A stretch of DNA of 64,000 bases from Globodera rostochiensis (lineage: Eukaryota; Nematoda; Chromadorea; Rhabditida; Heteroderidae): assembly GCA_018350325.1 (NCBI GenBank), contig JAEVLN010000014.1, forward strand, positions 2,258,001-2,322,000, given 5' to 3'. The notes under the pieces were generated by a model that saw nothing but the letters and a program-made list of their open reading frames with translations, had not been told where the DNA came from and did not search any database. Below, piece by piece: positions 48,618 to 57,898 of the stretch (position 1 is its first letter; each line of letters starts with the position of its first letter). Made by a program: the position numbers and the translations under genes.

Positions 48618-48968
48618 ATGCTTAATAAGCCTGGACAGTCAAAATTTGATGCTGAAAGAGAAATTCGCCGGTTGAACGATAAAAATTGGATTTCCCGTCT
48701 CTTACGATTCAGCAAACCGTGCAATCCCTTTGATTTCAATTGCAAACTTTATGAGGTGCTTTGGGTGAGGGCAGAAGGATACGAGTCGGCAGCAGAGATT
48801 GCCCATGAACTGTAGTGAGTTTTTTTAGTTTTTAGTAAAACACTGAAAAAATTCAGCAAAAGATATGAAGTTTGCGCGGTTTACTTCGCTCGACAGGATG
48901 GGTACGAAACATTCGAAGAGATGCTGCATTCAGACAAACTTAAACACGGTTTGACAAAGCAGATTTAA
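48618..48968 (+). CDS. 102-aa protein of unknown function with internal repeat
   Basis: Two exons (48618-48814, 48857-48968) join in phase across a 42-nt intron. Two segments resemble each other: YEVLWVRAEGYESAAEIAHEL and YEVCAVYFARQDGYETFEEM, suggesting a duplicated helix-turn unit. There is a CNPFDFNC pair before it. No signal peptide or membrane segment. No family recognised. Confidence 0.55.
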
Positions 48969-49138
48969 AGCTTTTGGGGTTTTGAAGTTTTAATACAAAT
49001 AATGAAACATCGACCCTTTTATTTGCATTTGACTCTTTAAGTGGTCACCGTCGAAAGAATACCATTTAAGCCAAGCTACGCAATGTAAGTTCACCTTAAT
49101 TCTGAACTCCTCTTCAGGCATATACTTTTACTCCGTTT

Positions 49139-49906
49139 ATGCCGTTAAGATTCCATTATCGTGCAACCTTGAACAATGACAACTATGTGTTTGCCGCAAT
49201 TCGGAAGCGTTTACTACAACGAAAACCGAGGTTCGATCTTTCCTTCCACTTTATTTTGCAAAATCCAAGTTTTTACAGTTACACAAATGGCTTGTATCAA
49301 GATTTGAATCGAAGATTGGCCGGTTTGCCGTCTGAAGCGGAGTTGAAGAGGACGACGGAGTCCATTGCTACGAAAGAACGCAAATACAAAGAAATTCGTG
49401 GTGAAATATTCTCTTATAAAGTGGAGATTGGCTCCGACGATGAGGGCATGGATGGAAAGGGGGAGTTCGCCTTCGAGGACGGCGATGGATGGGAAGAATG
49501 GGCAGAGGAGGAAGGAGAGGATGGCGACTCATCCGGAGGGTATAAAGAGGGGGACGTACCCAGGGGCTACAAACACTAAATCCGAAAAGATTAATTAATT
49601 AAAACAAGATTACTGGGTACGCTTCATAAATCCTTAATTAATTAAAACAAAATTACTGGGTACGCTTCATAAATCCTTCTGGGTATGCTTCAATTCTATT
49701 TTATGCTGAATTTTTTTTCATCTTTCTGTTGGCTTAGTTCTGTGATAGCGGCGGGGAACGACGCGGGCGGCGTGGAGAAGGCTGCCCATAGCATGGCAAA
49801 AGCCAAGTTGCTGAGCAGCGGAAGTAATCCGAAGGGGATGAAGAAGTTACTGAACACGGAATGGATGACGGAAGATGACAATTATAATTTTGATAGATAC
49901 GCTTAA
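49139..49906 (+). CDS. Acidic unknown protein, possibly ending in an ALDH-like exon
   Basis: The frame opens at ATG 49139 (MPLRFHYRATLNNDNYVFAAIRK...). A 48-nt pyrimidine-rich stretch at about 49230-49277 looks like an in-frame intron, giving KPS-YTNGLYQDLNRRLAGLPS. A charged segment (TTESIATKERKYKEIRGEIF) and an acidic tail (GWEEWAEEEGEDGDSSGG) follow. The frame can stop at 49579. Alternatively, a donor in GGAGG|GTATAA (about 49538) splices in phase to an acceptor at 49738, giving SVIAAGNDAGGVEKAAHSMAKA and a stop at 49904-49906. That exon resembles an ALDH exon 2.1 kb downstream. Function unknown. Confidence 0.45.
49591..49676. repeat. Two-copy 43-bp tandem repeat
   Basis: Two copies of TTAATTAATTAAAACAA(G/A)A... 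GGGTACGCTTCATAAATCC differing at one base, plus a partial third, just after the 49579 stop codon. Confidence 0.8.
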
Positions 49907-50678
49907 ACTGTCCAACCGTATAAATTTACAAAAGTCAAAGTTTTCGCATTAGAAGCGGCTTCTCCACGGCCTCAAATCCTTACAGAAAAGCTATTTTCAA
50001 AACTGACAAATTCGCTTTGTAGCCTCAATATTTTCAATCAATTTTGGCCTCACATTCAAAAAGCACAAAATTACATAGAAAAGGGTGAATAATCTTATCC
50101 AAAAACTGCAAACAATTGAAGCCGTACACACGTTGCAACGAAAATTCCTTGGAATAGTTTATTCTCTCCACAATTTCCCCTCCCTTTCATTGTTTGTTTT
50201 GTTTATCATTCAACATTTCACCTTATTTTTGATATCTTTCTTCACATTTGTGTATTTTATACATAGCATGAGTGGGAAATCCTATTCGAGATAACGATTC
50301 TATCTGACACAAAAATAACATTATTTTTTTATAACTAATGTCGTTTCTTCCGTTAATTGAGTTTTCACTTTGATCCGCCTGATTACCCTAAAATTTTACT
50401 TAAAACAAATTCAGTGTTTTGGTTTTGGACAATCAACAAAATAAATTACCGGTTTTCATTTTAAGGGAGGCGGGGGGCGGGAGGGACGTCATTCCTCTCC
50501 CCCAAAAGGAGTGAGGGGGTCAAGGAATGGGTGAAGGAAGAAGACAAGGAAAAAGCAATGGTCCCACGATTCTAAAAACTAAAATTCACTGCTTCATAAA
50601 TATAGTAGCACCACACCATCCCCTTTTTAGTTACAATTTTTTATCGATATTCTCTTCGTTCTTACAAAACTTCTCAAA
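49907..50678. other. Intergenic upstream of ALDH
   Basis: No exon found. AT-rich with a G-rich patch at about 50464-50520. Confidence 0.4.
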
Positions 50679-52606
50679 ATGGTGTCGGCTTCCGCAGATT
50701 CGGCATCAAAAGTTCGTCTCTCTCTCCTCCCTCATATCACCCTTATAGGTAATTTACTTTCACAGATCGTCGAGGACCAACGAAACTTCTTCAAAACGGG
50801 TGCCACTCGCGCGGTGGAGTTTCGCAAGGAGCAGTTGAAAAAGATGCGTGAAATGATCGTCCAGAACAAAGTCAAAATCTGTGAGGCCATTTACAAAGAT
50901 TTGCGCCGCAATACCGAGACGAATATGAAAATGGAGGTGACAACTATTTTTGCCTTCATTAACCGAAACATTCTCTTCCAATGGAACTTTTCCGGGGTTT
51001 TCTAATTGTTTTGTAAATGAAATAGATGTGTCAATTGTGTAATATTCATTTACCAGGTGGATGGAGCTTTGCAGACCATTGACTTTTGTTTGTCCGAGTT
51101 GGACGATTGGGTGAAGCCTCAGAAGGTCGGTTGTGTGTTAATGAACATATTTTTACCTATAAAAAGTAACCGGCCCGATCGTTTAGCTGGATAATCACCA
51201 ATTGGGTCAGCCGTTGCTGTACTTTGAACCGAAGGGCGTTGTGTTGGTGATCACCGCATGGAATTATCCGGCAATGCTCGCCTTTCAACCCGCGACTGAA
51301 GCAATTGCCGCCGGCAAGAAGGGGATTCAATTTCGGCAAAGATTTATTTTTGTTGAACTTTCAGGGAACACTGTGGTTATCAAACCGTCGGAAGTGTCTC
51401 CTAACACGTCCAAACTGCTCAAGGAAATGTTCGACGCCAATTTTGACAAAGTATACATTTTGATAATACAAAAAACAGGAAGGATTTGATTTAAAAACAC
51501 GCAATCTTAGAAGTTCATCGCTGTAGTGGAGGGAGCAGCCCCCGAAACGCAGGCACTGCTCGAACAACGTTTTGACCACATTTTCTACACCGGAAGTTCG
51601 TCCATCGCGAAATTGATAATGCAAGCGGCTGCGAAATTCCTAACGCCCGTCACCTTGGAACTCGGCGGAAAATGGTGCCTAATTTTCGCATTTTTGCTAA
51701 ACAAAATGAGCTCTTTATGTACAACAATTTATCTCTTGAAACAGCAATGGAAATTTCGACAAAAATGTAAATTTATACACCAAATCGAATCTGACCATTT
51801 TCACATTGTATTTTAATTTGTATTTGGTGTTTAGTCCCGTAGTTGTGGAGGATGACGCCGACGTTGAGAAGGCTGCCCAACGCATCGCAGAAGGAAAGTG
51901 GCTGAACAGCGGACAGACTTGTCTGGCGCCGGACTACGTGATGACCACAGGCGAGATGAAGCCAAAGCTGGTGGCCGCGCTGCAGAAAAGCATTCAGACG
52001 ATGTACGGAGAAAACCCCAAGAAGAGCGAACAGTACTCCAGAATGGTCAACAAGCGTCACTTTGACCGAGTAAAGGCGATGCTCGACAAAACGAACGGTC
52101 AGGTGCTGTACAAGAGCGGGGAAGCGGACAGGGAGGACGTGTACATTCCACCGATCGTGCTGGATACAGACTTAAAGGACGCGCTGATGCAGGACGAAGT
52201 TTTTGGGCCCGTGTTACCCATCATTACCGTCAAAGGCTTGGACGAGGCAATTGACGTGATCAACGACGGAGAAAAGGTTAGCATTGGCATGAAATGATTA
52301 TATGGAAGGGAGCTTAACATTGCCGCTTTTATTATTATAGCCGCTTGGAGCTTATCTGTTTACCAACGACCCGAAAAAGGTGGACAAGTTTCTGAACAGT
52401 ACCTCCAGTGGTGGAGTCACCATAAACGACATTCTCAAACATGTTTTCGGTGAGGGATTTGACTCTGAACTCCTTCCCTTCAAATTGGTTAAGTTCGCGA
52501 GTTGCCTTTTGGAGGCGTTGGCAACAGCGGCATGGGCAGCTACCACGGGAAGCACGGCTTTGTTCAGCTGAGCCATGCGAAGGCGGTGCTGAAGAGAGGC
52601 GACTGA
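50679..52606 (+). CDS. Class 3-like aldehyde dehydrogenase
   Basis: Nine exons from ATG 50679 to TGA 52606. Order: [34 protein letters not shown] (helical N-terminus typical of ALDH3); [19 protein letters not shown] (NAD-binding); [33 protein letters not shown] (general-base Glu); [12 protein letters not shown] (nucleophilic Cys); [40 protein letters not shown]. All catalytic motifs are intact. It ends VLKRGD without the hydrophobic tail of fatty-aldehyde dehydrogenase, so it is probably soluble. It oxidises aldehydes to acids with NAD(P)+. The intron after IAA appears to be GC-AG (GGCAAGAAG). Confidence 0.93.
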
Positions 52607-53538
52607 ACTGAGCGGATGAATTACGGCGAAGGATAATAATGTCCAGAAATTTGACTTAGACAAATTTGGATTGACAGAACATTTTTGGGTGTTAAGTACC
52701 CCATTTAGCATTGTTATTATTAAATATTTGTCGCTTTCTAAATAATTGTTTTTGCTTTTCATATTGGTTAAAATCGATTGACACAATTTTATTTTAGTTG
52801 GATAAAGTGTGAATTGGATTATGCCATTGTCGAGCCACCATTGACCCCCGCCCCCTGGGGATAATCTCCAATATCCCAAAACTAAATCTCAACAGTTTCT
52901 GGCGAATTTTGTTATTTAGCGAGAAGTCAATTCAAATTCGTTTCAATGGCATTTTTTGGTTTACGTTCATTGACTATAAATTCGCATGAGCTAATGTGCA
53001 AGAGTGACAAAGGCCTGCTAGACTGGCATTCCCGCAAAATAGCCGCTTTTTGTCCAGTCCCATCCCAAGTTTGGGATTAATGGGTCCAGTTATCGGCCCC
53101 ACTCATTCCCTCCCCCGGGGGGTGATCGGCTTAATCCTTTGCACGAAAGTGAGTCGCCGTCGTTGTGAAAGTTCTGTCCATTTTTAGGATGAGGCAACCG
53201 ACGACCATAAGCCTCTTCAGAGTTCTCCCGTCGATGCTCCAAATGATTGTCCATTTGCTGCCCCAACCAATTCAAATTCGGTGCCATGTGTCGGGCAAGT
53301 CGAAAAAATGTCCATTTTTATTTATTTTAAATATTCTCAAAGTTCAGCGGTCCTCCATTCTCAGCAGCAGCAGCAGCAAAAAGTAAACGTTGGAGAGATG
53401 GTAATAAACCCGGACAAATTGGACATTGTTCTGCACAGCGCCGCTCTTTTTGCCCTTCTAAAGGTTCTGGAGTTTCCCCGCGCACTTTGACAAACCTAAA
53501 AAATATAATAAATACTTCAATTCTGTTGATCGGATTTT
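52607..53538. other. Intergenic upstream of the MLT-10-like gene
   Basis: No supported exon. A signal-peptide exon for the downstream gene would be expected here but was not found; short frames at 53165-53490 were not convincing. Confidence 0.4.
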
Positions 53539-56176
53539 ATGATCAATCGATTCCTCCCCCAAAATTGTCCCACTCCAAAGGCCAAAGCAAATTCATTGCT
53601 CCGACTGCCCAACTTTCCTAATGCCGAAGCTGTTCTATATTCACGCTGTGCCTTGGACGCGGCCGCGCTGCCACAATTGGCCAAATGTGTTGTACCGTTG
53701 TTGAGGGCACGTGATCAGATGGAGGAATTGGGTGGAACAAAGAGAGGGGACCAAGCTGTTGCTGAAGAGGGCAAAATGCAAATCGAATCCATCGGCGGAA
53801 GTGAGATGGACTGGATGGGATGGCCCCATCGGCTTGGCAAATGGCTGTTGGACAAAATTGCCGCGGGGGATGGGCCACGGGGGAAGGCAAATGGCGTAAA
53901 AGATGATTGGAAGTACGTGTTGGACTTGAGGAAGAGGCGAAAGAAGACGCAGTCGGAGGATATTATAAGAAAATTTAAGTGGCAAAAAAGGCGATCGGAT
54001 CGGCAAAACATCAGAGAACATGCCAAAAAAAACTCATTTGCCCGGAAGGGAGAAGAGTTGGAGGCGAAGTCGCTGGAAGGGCTAAAAAGAATCATTTGGA
54101 TGAGAAGAACGGCAGCGGGGAAAGAATGGAGGGGAAGGACGAGGCGCGGCGCCGAGGCGAGCGGAAGGCTAATGAAGAACATTGCCAAGTTGAGGAGGAT
54201 CCAGAAATTCTTCAAACTGGTCGAGCACTGCAACCAGTACATGGACGGAATGGGAGAGGCCAATTCAGAGTAAGTCGAGCAGACCGATAGTTAGCAGTTC
54301 AGCAGCCCGTCCATTCACAGTTTCCTCTCCCAATTGCCTTCTCCCACCGCTGGAAATGTCCGGTCAGTGCACTTCCGGACCCATCTTTCCCCACTGGACG
54401 TCCTGGCGGACGAGCTGCAGCGGATCCTGCACAATTACACCTTCCACTCCTTGCCGATACTTTCCCCGCGCATTCTTCCTCTGCTGCCCGAGGCTAAATC
54501 CGGAGACGATGGGCCCAATTTGTTGTCGCCAACGATGTTCAGCTTCCACAACGAGGGCATCTTCTCTTTGCCTTCCCTTTTTGGGGTGGGTTTTAGGACC
54601 GATTGGCCAACATTTGCATCCAAAAAAATAATTTAAATTCAATTTTAAAAAGAAATGCATCTTTTGCGTTACTCGCCGATGAAGTAACTTTTCCCATAGT
54701 TCTTCAGCTGATATCTACCAGCGAGGCAGATTTGGTAGAGCTTTTGGACCTGTTCCTGGAGTTGGCCGGTGCCTCGCGGGCATTGGACAAAATTGAGGCT
54801 CAAATTGAGCCTCGGCGGTCCGTTGTGGAGAGGGAACTTTATCCGACGGTTTTGAAACTTGAAAAAATGGAGCGAAAATGGGAAAAGGTCAGGGAAACAC
54901 TTTCGGATGTGCAGAAAAGGCACTTGGACGAGTCCGGCTACACTTTCTTGGAGAACACTCAGTTCCGGAAGCTGTACGGACGGACGGCCAAAGGTGAGCA
55001 ACCAATTGGACAATATATTTTGGATGCCCGAATAGATTTAAGCATTTTGGATGAGTCACTGTTGGAGGAAAACATCTTCAAAATAGCCAGAATTGAAGAC
55101 AATGAAGACGCCGGTTGGTTAGCATTATTATCTGCAATGATTCATCCTCTTAGGGAGAAGAGTGGCCAAGAGAGAGCTGCCAGGGGACCAGTCGGCCAAG
55201 CCGCCCGACCTCCTCTTCCAAGTCCGCAGCAAATCTCTTTCTCAAGACTCGGAACTCTCGAAATTGCACCCGTTTCTGTTCACCAACAAACTTCGGCAGG
55301 GCCCGGTCGCCGTCAATGGCGCTGTGCTCGCGCCTCGGGCGTTTTTTGCCGCTCTGTCCAGCCCAAACTTTATGACTGTTAGTCGTTTTGAACACATTCT
55401 CACCACTTTTCCTATCTCATTAGCTCAGCTTTAAAGAATCATCGATTGATAGATAACTCTAATGCTTTTTCCTATAAATTTTGACATTTTGACTTTTGGG
55501 TTCAATCCGAACTGTTTTTCTCTTCATTTTCTTGCTTTTAGTCCACGCACTCATTGGATCATTTTCTCAGATCAATTTGCTTTCGCCGATGGCTTTCACC
55601 TCTAGCGTTTTGTCCCCGCGGGCTATGGCCACCAGCATTCTGTCTCCGACCGCCTTCACTGCCAACGTGCTCAACCCGAACGCGCTGTGGAGCGAAGTGC
55701 TCTCTCCAAAATTCTTCCACACGAACGTTTTGTCCCCTCGGGCGCTTGCCGCTTTGGTGCTGTCTCCGCGGACAATGTTAGGCGAAGTGCTGTCCCCGAA
55801 ACTGATCGAAGCGCGTGTGCTTAACCCGGGCACCTTTTACATCGGAGTGCTTGGACCAAGTGACTTTCCAATCGACTTTGAATCGAAGGATTGTGCCAAT
55901 TATTGTGGCATAATTAACAGATATTCTCCAACCCCGCGTGCTGTCGCCGAACAATTTCGGCATTACGGTACTGAACCCGAACATTCTGTCACCGACCATT
56001 CTCAGCAAGGGCAACTTCACTGTCCAAGTGCTTTCTCTGATTCTTTTTGCCTCACTCAGAAGCCATCCGTTCAGATACTCTCCCCGAGCATAATGAGCGA
56101 CGATGTGACGCCGGAACAGTTATTTCGGGGCCAATGGCAAAAAGAAACAAACGCGTCCCGCCCGTCGGGTGGCTAA
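53539..56176 (+). CDS. MLT-10-like moulting-cycle protein
   Basis: Exon 1 is long (53539-about 54270) and ends with VEHCNQYMDGMGEAN. It splices in phase to 54325-about 54592 (VLADELQRILHNY, LSPRILPLLPE, NLLSPTMFSFHNEG). Later exons are about 54706-54994 (LLDLFLELAGASRALDKIEA, VQKRHLDESGYTFLE), 55153-55379, 55571-about 55859, about 55920-56024 and 56061-56176. The last four carry the hallmark [IV]LSP array: NLLSPMAF, SVLSPRAM, SILSPTAF, EVLSPKFF, LVLSPRTM, RVLSPNNF, ILSPTILS, ILSPSIMS. MLT-10 family proteins are nematode-specific secreted proteins needed for moulting. Introns of 36 nt are present. The N-terminus lacks a clear signal peptide, so a 5' exon is probably missing. Confidence 0.85.
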
Positions 56177-56285
56177 CCCAAAAATGGCATCGACAGAAAG
56201 ATTTTGTTTTATAAGTTGTGAACAATTTTAACATGCAATTGTGCCAAACTGATCTCATTTATTACATTGATCAATCCATTTTCAT

Positions 56286-56494
56286 TCATCCGGAAGTGTC
56301 GTTGATATTCATTGCTTGGACCATTCCGGCACTGAAGGATGAGCCCGGAGGGAGTGCCATGTTGGTTGGGAGCTGGCGATTGATGTTAATTGACTGCATC
56401 ATTTGCGCGTTCCATAAATTGCCCAATGATGACGCGCCCACGTCATTGGCTTCTCCGCCGCATGATCTGACCTCTGAGTAGGACCCTCTGAAAG
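56286..56494 (-). CDS. C-terminal exon of an unidentified minus-strand gene
   Basis: After a CCTTTCAG acceptor (complement at about 56495-56502) the minus strand is open to a stop at 56286: YSEVRSCGGEANDVGASSLG then MMQSININRQLPTN, ending VQAMNINDTSG. The composition is protein-like, but upstream exons could not be joined with confidence; a candidate open segment lies at 57560-57767 (-). It faces the MLT-10-like gene tail to tail. Confidence 0.35.
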
Positions 56495-56545
56495 GATTGG
56501 CACAGATTTGGCATTGGCACACTGACGGGAAGGAAATTTATCCGT

Positions 56546-57043
56546 TTGAGGGGGGGCGGCCTTAAGCTTCAAAAATGGACGCCTATCGATCGTTACGCAT
56601 GGAAGCCTATCGATCGTTACGCATGGACGCCTATCGATCGTTACGCATGGAAGCCTATCGATCGTTACGCATGGAAGCCTATCGATCGTTACGCATGGAC
56701 GCCTATCGATCGTTACGCATGGAAGCCTATCGATCGTTACGCATGGAAGCCTATCGATCGTTACGTCGATCGTTACGCATGGAAGCCTATCGATCGTTAC
56801 GCATGGAAGCCTATCGATCGTTACGCATGGAAGCCTATCGATCGTTACGAGCAGTTGAAAGGGCTCGTGGACGCACAGCCGGCAGGTGAAGCATTGCACG
56901 GGCGAATGCGCCGTTGGATGTTCAGAGCCGACACGCAGGAGGACCTCAAATTGGAATTGAGAGGGCGCGTCCGCCAGTTTCAACCTCAACACGAACCAAT
57001 TTCCCCAATCGCCCCAAACGCCGGAGGGAGTGCAAGAAGCTGA
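56546..57043 (+). CDS. Possible repeat protein with 8-aa KPIDRYAW units
   Basis: A 165-codon open frame: 12 copies of (K/T)PIDRYAW encoded by a 24-bp minisatellite (one shortened copy), then a non-repetitive tail (EQLKGLVDAQPAGEALHGRM, TQEDLKLELRGRVRQFQ) and a stop at 57041-57043. Because the unit is a multiple of 3, several frames stay open (RSLRMEAY in another frame, VTIDRLPC on the minus strand). Coding status therefore rests on the tail, which looks most protein-like in this frame. No upstream splice acceptor or start context is compelling. Confidence 0.35.
   Translation: MRGGGLKLQKWTPIDRYAWKPIDRYAWTPIDRYAWKPIDRYAWKPIDRYAWTPIDRYAWKPIDRYAWKPIDRYVDRYAWKPIDRYAWKPIDRYAWKPIDRYEQLKGLVDAQPAGEALHGRMRRWMFRADTQEDLKLELRGRVRQFQPQHEPISPIAPNAGGSARS
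56578..56850. repeat. 24-bp minisatellite, 12 copies
   Basis: Unit CGATCGTTACGCATGGAAGC plus CTAT; some copies have GGACGCC in place of GGAAGCC, and one unit is cut to 12 bp near 56766. Each unit contains the palindromic core ATCGAT/CGATCG. Confidence 0.92.
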
Positions 57044-57898
57044 ACAAGCAAAGCAGAAAGAAGCCTTGTCGAAAAGTCAAAACCCGCCCAACCCGTACAT
57101 TTAAACAAAGCAAAAAAAGACATTCTCTTTTTATCAGACCGAAGTCTGAGGGGGCTTTAGAGTTTTGTCAGCCCCTTTTATAATAAATATTTTAATTGCT
57201 TCTTAACGCACTTGCACCGGTTTGTTGTGTGCCGGAGAACGGCGGAAGGGAAGCGGCGAGCAGTGCCACCAAAAGTAACGGCAGGGATTTGGGGGAGTTC
57301 ATTTAATGGAGGGAATGTCGACCAATGAAATGGCCAAACATTGGACGAACGGACGGGGAGGCGGTGGCGGCGACTCCATCAAATCGCATAATCCATTTTT
57401 AATGGCATATAATCGACAGATTTGGCTGAATAACCCCCGCAGCATTTAACAATAAGCGATTTTTTAATTCTGCCGTTCAAAAATCCCATAGCAAATAATT
57501 AAAAATTTATCATTTGACAATAATTACGAAGTTCACAATATGTATTTGTTTTTTTCATACTATTTTATAGGGTTAAGCTCGAGGAAAAAGCGGTGAGGGA
57601 CAGAGAGGCATACTGTATTGACGTGTACTGTATTTGGCTGAACGCCTAAAGGAAGAAAGTGCGGTGCCGAAGGGCATAAAGAGGCATTGGCCAATCGGCC
57701 CGTCCTTTTGTTGTATTTGTTTAGCTCGATTAACAGCAGCATCTTTCAGTTGGGTTTGGGGGGTCACCGCACCAGTGAGGGCAGCAGTCCGGTCGATTTG
57801 AGTGCAATCTGAACAAAACCAGTCAATTCTCGACTAATCTGTCGTGCCAATTTGTAAGACCAATTAAAAATAAAAAAAATTAAACTGGACATGGCGTT
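57044..57898. other. Intergenic or unresolved exons
   Basis: A basic frame continues to 57183 on the plus strand and two overlapping frames are open at 57560-57767 on the minus strand. None could be joined to a gene. Confidence 0.35.
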
